Shown in pieces: positions 1 to 7,039 of a stretch of DNA of 64,000 bases. Under the pieces are notes generated by a model, which saw only the letters and a list, made by a program, of their open reading frames with translations, ran no database searches and was not told where the DNA came from. The position numbers and the translations under genes were made by a program. Numbering within the stretch: the stretch's first letter is position 1; every line of letters begins with the position of its first letter. This DNA comes from Comamonadaceae bacterium (GTDB taxonomy: Bacteria; Pseudomonadota; Gammaproteobacteria; Burkholderiales; Burkholderiaceae_C): assembly GCA_027486495.1 (NCBI GenBank), contig JAIXOZ010000174.1, positions 1 to 64,000 of the forward strand, read 5' to 3'.

Positions 1-147
1 GAGGTGCTTGTACATCTGGCAACTTGGACTTGGCGGTTTGAGTGGCAATGATGCCTTGACATCCTCAGCCACCCATCACCGGGTTCATCTTTGTTGCACC
101 TCGTACTTGAATCCGCCAGACCATTATCCGGTGTAACAATCATTGTG
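1..147. other. Island DNA downstream of the AT-rich gene pair, no gene seen
   Basis: No ORF of useful length begins or ends here and I recognise no hairpin terminator, repeat or insertion-sequence end. Composition is less AT-rich than the genes that follow, so this may be a different segment of the mobile element. The window edge prevents further interpretation. Confidence 0.3.
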
Positions 148-768
148 TTAGTTGGCCGTATTGTTCGAACTTATTTCTGTTAGTTTAATGCTAAATTCAC
201 CGGAAGCTGCTGGATTGCGCTTGCTGTAGACCTTGTAATTTTCTTTTATACAAATGCCGTGCTCAACTGAATACCAGCACTCGCCTTTTCTTTCATACCA
301 GCCTGGTGCTGAAGTTTCATAGCTGATTAAAATTGAGTTAATTTTTTTATCTAAAAAACTGATTTCTTCAATTTTGTTTGCAACAATCTTTACATTCTCA
401 TACCATCTACCAACAGTGTAGCCATAATACTTAAATGAAGCTGATTTCCCAATCGATATTGGGAAAAAATTGGATGCTTTATCTCTCTCGGAATCAGAGA
501 TTCCGCTGTCTTTGGAAGGCCGAATGGGTATTATTCCAGCAACAACCTCAATCTTATTATGACCTTGTTGATAAAAATACGAGTTTTTAGAGACATCAAC
601 GATTTTGCGCGAAATTCTTTTTCTATTTTGGTCTTCATAGATTAACTCTGAGTCTTTGTTTGGTCCTTTGAAATTCAGAGGCTCTTGACCGTAGCAGGAA
701 AGTGATATGAGTGCGATGGATGCAATGAAAAGCATATTAAAATTGGATGTGTGTGGTTTTAATTTCAT
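148..768 (-). CDS. Small exported protein of unknown function (island cargo)
   Basis: I do not recognise the family. The protein is about 206 residues with an N-terminal export signal: a basic start, a hydrophobic stretch (MLFIASIALISLSC) and a Cys near residue 25. The lipobox is poor, so it may be secreted rather than lipidated. The C-terminal half has a pattern of aromatic and small residues ending in a WY...G-I-K motif with two cysteines (ECWY, GICIK). This loosely resembles bacterial exported beta-sheet proteins with an FP..G...WY..G..K pattern; that is an inference from pattern only. I chose the ATG at 768, not 798, because GAGGG sits 7-8 bases upstream of it. That ribosome site is only 14 bases from the stop of the upstream lipoprotein gene, so the two are probably co-transcribed. 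The DNA is much more AT-rich than the core genes, which suggests recent transfer. Confidence 0.6.
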   Translation of the reverse strand: MKLKPHTSNFNMLFIASIALISLSCYGQEPLNFKGPNKDSELIYEDQNRKRISRKIVDVSKNSYFYQQGHNKIEVVAGIIPIRPSKDSGISDSERDKASNFFPISIGKSASFKYYGYTVGRWYENVKIVANKIEEISFLDKKINSILISYETSAPGWYERKGECWYSVEHGICIKENYKVYSKRNPAASGEFSIKLTEISSNNTAN

Positions 769-782
769 TTTGTTTCCCTCGT

Positions 783-2108
783 TCATTTTGCAAACCATGT
801 TTTGACAATTGGCTCTAAAGACTTGTTTCTTATCGAAAGATTCCAGTTTGGATAATAGTATGCGCCGCCGCCGCTTACAAGATACGGTGTAATGTTGTCA
901 GTATGTGCGTAGCCATCGAAAGCAACTGAGCGAGTATTAAATTTATTTTGTTCGGCTATTGAATATAATATGGCATCTCCGACAATGGCTTGTGCTGAAA
1001 AATCGGTGGCATATTTTTCTTGCGGGCATTGATTGTTTGAAATCATTGTCAGTGTGCAGTAATCGTCATTCCATATGCTTGTGTAAAAATCTATAGAACT
1101 TGATATGTAAATTTCCCAATCAATGGGAGTTGTGATTTGGTCTAACCCAGACTCCGATTTAATCCAATATTCGTAATTCGATATATTGTCTCTAGAGTAA
1201 TCTCGCCAAAAAGATGTTGTGAATTCAACCTTGCTGCTTAAATTGCCTGTAAATATTTTGATCTTTAAAGAGTCAATTTTGGAAAATATTTCTTTGTCCC
1301 ATATTGCGTCATATGTTCCGTAGCTGATCTTGCCTTTGAATACTTTGCGAATTTCATCTAACGTCGAGGTTGTCTTGTTTATCCATAAGTTTCTCACCTG
1401 CATTTCGTTTTCTTTGTAAATAGGGAGGCGTTTTGGCATAATTGCATCCAGTTGACCCTTTATGGAGTCTAGGCCAATACTTTCACCATACGCTGCATCG
1501 GATACTATCTGCCTGTTAAATGCATCAAGTATTTTATTGAGGGTGGAAACATTTATATCTGAATCTGAAAAACAACTGGATTTGAGATCGCAGGCGTTCC
1601 ATTGATAAACATAGCTTACTTTAATATTTCTCTTGTGTGCCTCTTCTACTATTGATTTGAGCACAGTTTTGGGTAAAACGTAGCTTAATTCTGATATGGT
1701 TAGAACATCTGCTTTTATGTCATCCCATGGTGCATAATTATAAATTTCAACTTCACTAACGCCTAACTGTTGTAGCCGATGAAGACTCTCTTTTGCTGAA
1801 TTTAATCTGAATTGATTTGCGTCCGAGCATTTTGATGTGTTGGGCTTTACCCAGTTTATGTCGACATCTTTTAAGTTCATTGCTCTTGTTATAGATGCTG
1901 GCAATGTTCTGGTTGGTGTGGGTAAGGTGTATTTACCAATATATTCTGATGGATATTTTACTTCGCCTATCTTATAGCTTGCAAAATAGCAATCATCTGG
2001 CGTATTTACATTTGTTTGTGAGGACTGATTTTGGGTTGCGCTTCCTCCACCGCCACAGCCAGAAAGAAAAGTTACTAGGACTGCAAGAAGACAAATTATT
2101 TTATTCAT
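783..2108 (-). CDS. Lipoprotein of unknown function, possibly TIM-barrel-like (island cargo)
   Basis: The 441-residue protein begins with a classical lipoprotein signal (MNKIICLLAVLVTFLSGC, lipobox LSGC, Cys18) followed by a glycine/serine linker, so it is probably anchored in the outer membrane facing the periplasm or surface. The mature part has six further cysteines that could form three disulfides (around DDC, SKC, NAC, SSC, YC and NQC). Alternating hydrophobic strands and helices such as GVSEVEIYNYAPW, RNIKVSYVYQW and GKISYGTYDAIW suggest a beta/alpha barrel of the glycoside-hydrolase type. This is an inference; I cannot name a family or catalytic pair. The ORF track opens at a TTG (2114); the ATG two codons later is preferred. 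It is AT-rich, lies upstream of the small exported protein in one unit, and sits next to an integrase. Confidence 0.6.
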   Translation of the reverse strand: MNKIICLLAVLVTFLSGCGGGGSATQNQSSQTNVNTPDDCYFASYKIGEVKYPSEYIGKYTLPTPTRTLPASITRAMNLKDVDINWVKPNTSKCSDANQFRLNSAKESLHRLQQLGVSEVEIYNYAPWDDIKADVLTISELSYVLPKTVLKSIVEEAHKRNIKVSYVYQWNACDLKSSCFSDSDINVSTLNKILDAFNRQIVSDAAYGESIGLDSIKGQLDAIMPKRLPIYKENEMQVRNLWINKTTSTLDEIRKVFKGKISYGTYDAIWDKEIFSKIDSLKIKIFTGNLSSKVEFTTSFWRDYSRDNISNYEYWIKSESGLDQITTPIDWEIYISSSIDFYTSIWNDDYCTLTMISNNQCPQEKYATDFSAQAIVGDAILYSIAEQNKFNTRSVAFDGYAHTDNITPYLVSGGGAYYYPNWNLSIRNKSLEPIVKTWFAK

Positions 2109-2175
2109 TTTCAATCAAAATTTCGTGTTGAGAAATTGGTTGGTTGTGATGCAGTTTTATATTTGAGTATGAATT

Positions 2176-3441
2176 CTATGCCAACCTATCCGCTGCCATC
2201 GTTGCCGTCAACTTTGAGTAGTGCCGCTCAATCATTGCCGCACTATTGCCCATCTGTTTGCTGAGCGTGTGTATGTCTACTTCTCCGCGTAGCATAGCCA
2301 GCGTGGCGTAGGTGTGCCGTAAGCTGTAGAGTGTGCGTGTCTGTCCGTCCTCGTTCTTCAACAACCCTGTTTCACGCATCAAGCGTCTAAATGTGCCGTT
2401 CAAACTTGGGGGTTGGTAGCCGTCACTGAACCTGAACAACTTGTGCGGCACTCGTTCAGCGAATGCGGTTTCAAACGACAACTCACAGATGTCCCGTTGT
2501 CTTGCGTGTAAGCGTTTCAGCACATCCACCGCACGGTGTTTGGCAATGAGCCACCGCCCACCAGTTTTGCCATCCACCCAAATACGCAGGTAGCGAACGC
2601 CTTTGTCCGTGTGCCATTCCAAGTGCCGCCAGCAGATGCCCATTGCTTCTGTGCCGTGCCGCATACCTGTCAGCAGCAACATTTCCACATAATCACGCAG
2701 TAGTGGGCGCATTTCTTTTTCCACTGCTCGCAAGCCTTCGTGTTGCCAAGTTTCCATAAACGCCAGCAGCTTGACGATTTCTTCTTCGCTGAACGCTGGG
2801 CGTGTGGTGCCCTTCTCCCCTTTTGTCGTTAGTTTTGGCACGGGCACACGCTCTGAGATGTAGCCGCGTTCAACAGCCACCGCCAACAACTTATTCCAAG
2901 CACTGGCAAAGTTCATCAATGTGCTGGCTTTTGGTCGACGTGCCATCTGCCTGTCCCGCCACAGTTCAAACTCAACGATGTCTGTGTGCGTCAATTCTTC
3001 CAGCCGCTTGTCTTTGAAGTAGGGTAAAAAATACTTCTCAATACAGCCCACGTAGTCACTGTAGGCAGTTCTGCCAGTGCTGGCGTCAATTTTCACCCGC
3101 AGTTCTGCCAACGCTACCGCCGCTATTTGTGCGAAAGAGTGTGTTTGGTGTGCTAAACCCAGCCTCTGTCTATACCTGGCTTGGTCATACAAATCACAGG
3201 CAACGGCAACGGCATGTTCTATGCTGGCCTTGCCTGTTGTTTGGCGGTGCCAAGTGCCGTCAGCCAATTTGTAGCGGCACTGATACAACAGGCTACGGCT
3301 TCGTCTGTAAAGCACCACTTCACCATCACGCAGATGAATGTGTTGTGGATTTGCTGTGGTCAGCAACGCAAACACCTGTGCTGTGTTTTGAGGTGAGAGG
3401 TGCTGTGATGTGTTTTTGGTTGTGCGTTGCTGGCGAGACAT
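2176..3441 (-). CDS. Tyrosine recombinase (phage/island-type integrase)
   Basis: This site-specific recombinase of 421 residues would integrate and excise the element beside tRNA-Lys. The N-terminal third has the DNA-binding part typical of island integrases, with a SAM-like core-binding segment around residues 115-200. The C-terminal catalytic domain shows the expected residues in order: Arg in TGMRHGTEA (about 260), Lys in the DGKTGG hairpin, the YSLRHTYAT box, and the nucleophile Tyr in MIERHYSKL near the end. The first His of HxLRH is Tyr, and the usual GH before the nucleophile is GN; both variants occur in active members. It appears full length with an ATG start at 3441 and no strong ribosome site. 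It is 115 bp from the 3' end of tRNA-Lys and reads away from it, the usual layout for tRNA-targeted elements. GC is closer to the core than that of the two cargo genes. Confidence 0.9.
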   Translation of the reverse strand: MSRQQRTTKNTSQHLSPQNTAQVFALLTTANPQHIHLRDGEVVLYRRSRSLLYQCRYKLADGTWHRQTTGKASIEHAVAVACDLYDQARYRQRLGLAHQTHSFAQIAAVALAELRVKIDASTGRTAYSDYVGCIEKYFLPYFKDKRLEELTHTDIVEFELWRDRQMARRPKASTLMNFASAWNKLLAVAVERGYISERVPVPKLTTKGEKGTTRPAFSEEEIVKLLAFMETWQHEGLRAVEKEMRPLLRDYVEMLLLTGMRHGTEAMGICWRHLEWHTDKGVRYLRIWVDGKTGGRWLIAKHRAVDVLKRLHARQRDICELSFETAFAERVPHKLFRFSDGYQPPSLNGTFRRLMRETGLLKNEDGQTRTLYSLRHTYATLAMLRGEVDIHTLSKQMGNSAAMIERHYSKLTATMAADRLA

Positions 3442-3471
3442 TTAGCAACGACGAACAACAGCGTGGAACTT

Positions 3472-3531
3472 AAAGTGCTGGCAGAGTGTTTTAGTGTTGC
3501 AGCACGGACGAAAAAAAACACCCAGCACTTT
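3472..3531. repeat. Inverted repeats between integrase and tRNA-Lys
   Basis: A perfect 10-bp inverted repeat, AAAGTGCTGG at 3472-3481 and CCAGCACTTT at 3522-3531, lies between the integrase start and the tRNA 3' end. A shorter pair, GTGCTG at 3475-3480 and CAGCAC at 3500-3505, shares its left arm. The position matches where integrase arm or accessory sites usually lie in an attachment region. That function is inferred. Confidence 0.45.
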
Positions 3532-3546
3532 CATACGGGTGTTTTT
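3511..3546 (-). terminator. Rho-independent terminator downstream of tRNA-Lys
   Basis: Read on the minus strand, AAAACACCC pairs with GGGTGTTTT across a 13-base loop and is followed by a run of eight T. It lies 10 bases past the tRNA 3' end and would end the tRNA transcript before the integrase gene. If the element attaches at the tRNA 3' end, this terminator may belong to the element. Confidence 0.75.
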
Positions 3547-3556
3547 ACTTGATGAC

Positions 3557-3632
3557 TGGTGGGACCAGCGGGGGTCGAACCCACGACAAACGGATTAAAA
3601 GTCCGCTGCTCTACCAACTGAGCTATGGTCCC
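3557..3632 (-). tRNA. tRNA-Lys (anticodon UUU)
   Basis: The 76-nt minus-strand sequence folds as a complete cloverleaf. The acceptor stem is GGGACCA/TGGTCCC, the D arm is GCTCAGTTGGTAGAGC, the anticodon loop is CTTTTAA with anticodon TTT, and the T arm contains GTTCGACC. The 3' CCA is encoded. A consensus -10 box lies about 36 bases upstream and a terminator follows. It marks the boundary between the accessory DNA (left) and the core genome (right), and its 3' end is the probable attachment site of the neighbouring integrase. Confidence 0.97.
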
Positions 3633-3667
3633 TTTGCTGCTGTGTGATGCACTGCAGCAAGTCTTAA

Positions 3668-3673
3668 ATTATA
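3668..3673 (-). promoter_or_regulatory. Candidate -10 box for tRNA-Lys
   Basis: A perfect TATAAT on the minus strand lies 35 bases upstream of the tRNA, between the tcdA stop and the tRNA. No good -35 hexamer is seen 16-18 bases upstream, so only the -10 element is called. Confidence 0.45.
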
Positions 3674-3676
3674 GCG

Positions 3677-4474
3677 TCATTTTTTGACCCTCTCGGGGGT
3701 AATCGCTAAAAAATTCAAAATTTCTGACGCCGCACACATGCCAAAGGTGGCGGTCACACTGACCACCGATCCGTAGCCATGGCAGTTGAGCGAACCGTCC
3801 CCTTCGATCGCGCACGAGGCATCGGGTGATGCCACCGATTCGCGACTGAAGACACCTTGCAGGCCGATGCGCTTGTCGCCTCTGGCCGCACCGTGGTGTT
3901 TGCGCAGGCGGTAACGCAGTTGCGCCAAAAGGGGGTCGTGTGTGATGCGCGAGAGGTCGTCCACATCAACTTTGTGTGCCATGCGTTTACCGCCCGCAGC
4001 CCCCACCGTGATGAAGCCAACACCTTCACTCAGCGCCCATTGCGCCAAGGTGACTTTGGCTTTGACCTGATCGCAGGCGTCTATCAGGGCGTCGGGCATA
4101 CAAGGCAAAAGCGCGGGCCAGTTTTCAGGGCCAACAAAATCGTCCACCGCATCGACTTGGCATTGTGGGTGAATCAAAGCAATGCGCTCAGCCATGGCCA
4201 GCACTTTGGATTGCCCTGTGGTGCTGCTCAGCGCATGGATTTGACGGTTGATGTTGGACTCAGCAATGTGGTCCATGTCGATGAGGGTCAAGCGCGCCAC
4301 GCCACTTCGAGCCAGTGCCTCTGCCGTCCAGGAACCAACACCCCCGATGCCCACCACGACAACATGCGCTTGCCGGATTCGCTTTGACCCTGCCACGCCA
4401 TAAAGGCGTTGCAGACCGCCGAATCGGCGAGTGTCGTCATCGTTGACTATTTCCAATGTTGGGGTCTCGCGCAT
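3677..4474 (-). CDS. tcdA: tRNA threonylcarbamoyladenosine dehydratase
   Basis: TcdA (CsdL/YgdL) is an E1/ThiF-like enzyme that uses ATP to cyclise N6-threonylcarbamoyladenosine at position 37 of ANN-decoding tRNAs. The protein starts RRFGGLQRLYG and then shows the Rossmann ATP-binding motif GIGGVGSWTAEALARSG (about 40-56), the SNINRQIHA adenylation segment and the family C-terminus. It is about 265 residues, the usual size. The ORF track begins at a TTG 14 codons earlier; the ATG at 4474 fits the family N-terminus better, although neither has a strong ribosome site. It lies 51 bp downstream of the YeeE-type transporter in the same direction and is the last protein gene before tRNA-Lys. TcdA partners with the CsdA/CsdE sulfur-relay proteins in E. 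coli, so a neighbouring sulfur transporter is suggestive but unproven. Confidence 0.9.
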   Translation of the reverse strand: MRETPTLEIVNDDDTRRFGGLQRLYGVAGSKRIRQAHVVVVGIGGVGSWTAEALARSGVARLTLIDMDHIAESNINRQIHALSSTTGQSKVLAMAERIALIHPQCQVDAVDDFVGPENWPALLPCMPDALIDACDQVKAKVTLAQWALSEGVGFITVGAAGGKRMAHKVDVDDLSRITHDPLLAQLRYRLRKHHGAARGDKRIGLQGVFSRESVASPDASCAIEGDGSLNCHGYGSVVSVTATFGMCAASEILNFLAITPERVKK

Positions 4475-4525
4475 GGGCTGATCTTGCAAAAAAGTAAAAC
4501 AACGGCCAAGCGACAATGAGTAGAC

Positions 4526-5638
4526 TTAATCTTGGCGCATTTGCCAATGCAATGCGGCCCAAGTGCCTGCAAATATGCCCAGCACCGACAGCAGGCTGCC
4601 CAAGCTCAAGGTTGACAGACCACTCAGGCCTTGACCAAAGGTGCACCCCATGGCCAGCACACCACCTGTGCCCATGAGCGCACCACCGACCAGGTGGCGC
4701 ACCAAATCGGCACGGTCCGTGAAACCCTCCCAACGAAAACTGCCTTGCTGCACAGCACTGAGGCAAGCGCCACCCAACACACCGAGCACCGTGACCATGC
4801 CCAAGGTCAAGCGTTTGCTGCCGTCGCTGTAATACAAGAAGGCATCGAGCCAATAGCCAACAGGCGCAGTGAAACTCAAGGCTTCCATGCGGCCACTGTG
4901 GGTGGTGAGGAACACCGGCTCCAGCGTATCGGGATGCTCAGGCACAAAACCCAGCACGCCACTGACCCACCACAGCGCCACCACCAGCAAACCCAAGCCC
5001 GCACCTGTAAGCCAGTTGAAAGCTGTGTGGAATCGGCGGTCATTGAGCACCCAGCTCACCAAGCACAAGGAAACAAGCGCCGCACTGATGCCCACGCCCG
5101 CACGCAAATCAAGCCCTAAAAAAGCGGACAACCACTGGCCGACAAAAGGGCCATTGGGCAAAGCGATGGTCACCGTGTCCAGCCCATGCACCCGCCACAC
5201 CGCAGTCAGGCCGCGCATGGCCGCCAGCGCCGCGACCGCCATGGCCAGCAACACCACCAAAGATTTGAGGTTGCCCGCAGCCAGGCGCACCAAGGATTTG
5301 CTGCTGCAGCCCGATGCCAGCACCATGCCAACGCCGAACAGGCTGCCGCCCAAAAGGGCTGACAACCAGGTCACTTGAAAAGAGGCGTAAATAGTGTTCA
5401 GCGGGCTGATCCAGCCAAGCCAGGCCATGAGGCCAAAGCCGGCCATGGCCACCGCCACCGCCAGAGCCCATTGACGCAGCCGGGTGGCGTCACGCATCAC
5501 CACCCAATCACTGATGGCCCCCATGGTGCAAAAGTGCCCCCGGTGGATCAACACCCCTGCCAGAAAGGATATGGCAAAGCTGGCCACCCCAATCTGGAGG
5601 GCCAACTGCTGGACTTCATCCGCAGTGAACAAGGCCAT
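4526..5638 (-). CDS. YeeE/YedE family sulfur-compound transporter
   Basis: This integral inner-membrane protein of 370 residues has nine or more hydrophobic segments and belongs to the YeeE/YedE (TsuA-like) family. In characterised members, conserved cysteines in short re-entrant loops pass thiosulfate through the membrane. The expected cysteine motifs are present: GHFCTMGAISD (near residue 35), LASGCSSKS (near 110) and MGCTFGQG (near 335). The protein is the fused two-half form. Its substrate is inferred to be thiosulfate or another reduced sulfur species. It starts at an ATG six bases after the stop of cpoB, so it probably belongs to the tolB-pal-cpoB transcript, and tcdA follows. Confidence 0.85.
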   Translation of the reverse strand: MALFTADEVQQLALQIGVASFAISFLAGVLIHRGHFCTMGAISDWVVMRDATRLRQWALAVAVAMAGFGLMAWLGWISPLNTIYASFQVTWLSALLGGSLFGVGMVLASGCSSKSLVRLAAGNLKSLVVLLAMAVAALAAMRGLTAVWRVHGLDTVTIALPNGPFVGQWLSAFLGLDLRAGVGISAALVSLCLVSWVLNDRRFHTAFNWLTGAGLGLLVVALWWVSGVLGFVPEHPDTLEPVFLTTHSGRMEALSFTAPVGYWLDAFLYYSDGSKRLTLGMVTVLGVLGGACLSAVQQGSFRWEGFTDRADLVRHLVGGALMGTGGVLAMGCTFGQGLSGLSTLSLGSLLSVLGIFAGTWAALHWQMRQD

Positions 5639-5644
5639 AGGGTG

Positions 5645-6454
5645 TCAGCGCAGGCGGCTCAGGCGCTCGCGAGCAGTGCCCGCCGTCTCAGCCTGGGGAT
5701 AAGCCGCAATCAAATCTTCGAGGGTTTTGCGCGCCGCCTTCGTGTCCTTGAGCTCGATTTGGACATTGGATATGGCCAGCATGGCCTCGGCCGCGCGCGG
5801 GTGGTTAGGCACCAGTCTCAAAAGCTTCTGGAAATTCGCCATGGACTCTTTGTAAGCCTTGTTGGCGTACTGGGCGTTGCCCAGCCAGAACAAGGCCGAA
5901 GGCACATAAGCGCTGGAGCCATAACGCAGCAAGAAAGATGACAGCGCAGTTTGCGCAGCAGGGAAATCGGCCTGACGAACCCATGCCATGGCTTTCTCAA
6001 ACTCGTTTTTTTCAGCCGGATCGACCATCACTTCTCGGCCATCGATGGTGGCAGGCACCGGCTCAAAGCGGCGCAGGCGGTCGTCCATCGAAATGATCAC
6101 GTCTTTTTGTCGCAACTGCAATTCGGTCAAGTCGCGCGCCAGGCGCTCTTGTGCGCCCATGCTCTGCGCCAGATCCGATTTGAGTCGATCGATTTGGCCC
6201 TGCAAATCCAGCAGCGCGCTGCGCAGTTGGGCAGTGGCCTGGTTTTGAGATTGGGTTTGAGACTGGGCGTTTTGCTCGATCAGGGCCCGGGTGGCGTTTT
6301 GGGATTGCTCCAGACGCTGGCGCAAATCAAGGATGGCCCGGCGCGCTTCATCGTCTCCGCCAAACAAGGCTGCTTGCGCAGGGCTGGACAAGATGGCCAA
6401 GACAAGGCTCAGTGCCATGGTGGCACGGTGCAAGCCAGATCGAACGTGTTGCAT
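5645..6454 (-). CDS. cpoB: Cell division coordinator CpoB (YbgF)
   Basis: CpoB is a periplasmic protein that couples the Tol-Pal machine with septal peptidoglycan synthesis. The 269-residue protein has a signal peptide ending at SSPAQA (about 29), then a coiled-coil trimerisation segment rich in Gln, Arg and Leu (about 40-115), then TPR-like repeats containing FLLRYGSSAYVPSALFWLGNAQY and the final AAYPQAETAGTARERLSRL. Length and order match the family. It is 8 bp downstream of pal in the conserved tolB-pal-cpoB order. Confidence 0.92.
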   Translation of the reverse strand: MQHVRSGLHRATMALSLVLAILSSPAQAALFGGDDEARRAILDLRQRLEQSQNATRALIEQNAQSQTQSQNQATAQLRSALLDLQGQIDRLKSDLAQSMGAQERLARDLTELQLRQKDVIISMDDRLRRFEPVPATIDGREVMVDPAEKNEFEKAMAWVRQADFPAAQTALSSFLLRYGSSAYVPSALFWLGNAQYANKAYKESMANFQKLLRLVPNHPRAAEAMLAISNVQIELKDTKAARKTLEDLIAAYPQAETAGTARERLSRLR

Positions 6455-6462
6455 GACAGGCC

Positions 6463-6999
6463 TCAGTAACGGATTTCAACGCGGCGGTTTTGTGCCTGAT
6501 CCGCATCTGAAGCGCCGGTGGCCAGGGGCTTTTCCTTGCCAAAGCTCACGGCTTCGAGTTGCGATTCAGGCACGCCCAGCAAGCTCAGCGCCTGGCGCAC
6601 CGCATCGGCGCGCTTTTGGCCCAAGGCCAAGTTGTATTCACGGCCACCACGGTCATCGGTGTGGCCTTCCAGATTGGCTTTGCGTTGCTTGTTGGCTTGC
6701 AAAAACTGGGCATGCGATGCAATCACGGGACGGGCTTCGGGGCGAAGCACAAAGCTGTCGTAATCAAAAAACACCACATGGGCAATCCCAACAGGGCCTT
6801 GACCTGCAGGGGTTTCACCCACAGAGACAGGCGCTACGCTGGTTTGAGCGCTGCTTTGGCCAGTGCCAATGCTTTGTATCCCTACGCCGCTTGACGTTGC
6901 CGATTTATCTTCAACGGGCACATCATCCAACTTCACGCCCGAGGCACATCCCGCCAGAACCGCAGAGACCATCAACAACGACCAACAATGCTTTTTCAT
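6463..6999 (-). CDS. pal: Peptidoglycan-associated lipoprotein Pal
   Basis: Pal is an outer-membrane lipoprotein that binds peptidoglycan and TolB, helping to pull the outer membrane inward at division. The lipobox LAGC lies about 20 residues into the protein. The C-terminal OmpA-like domain has the peptidoglycan-binding signature NLEGHTDDRGGREYNLALGQKRA. I chose the ATG at 6999, four codons inside the ORF-track start, because GAGG is 6 bases upstream and the basic MKKH N-terminus is typical. It is 178 residues long, between tolB and cpoB. Confidence 0.95.
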   Translation of the reverse strand: MKKHCWSLLMVSAVLAGCASGVKLDDVPVEDKSATSSGVGIQSIGTGQSSAQTSVAPVSVGETPAGQGPVGIAHVVFFDYDSFVLRPEARPVIASHAQFLQANKQRKANLEGHTDDRGGREYNLALGQKRADAVRQALSLLGVPESQLEAVSFGKEKPLATGASDADQAQNRRVEIRY

Positions 7000-7039
7000 A
7001 CGCAACCTCATGGATAAAAACGGAATTGAAATTCAGACC

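Noticed and set aside
1895-2131. 78-residue plus-strand ORF over the lipoprotein signal region
   Set aside because: Overlaps the lipoprotein N-terminus and shows no domain or ribosome site.
1-3556. Second copy of the tRNA-Lys 3' end marking the far attachment site
   Set aside because: I looked for TGGTGGGACC/GGGTCGAACC-like sequence in both strands of this stretch and saw none; the far end must be outside the window.
3442-3556. CRISPR-like array in the repeat-rich spacer
   Set aside because: The repeats are inverted pairs, not regularly spaced direct repeats, and there are no spacers or cas genes anywhere in the window.
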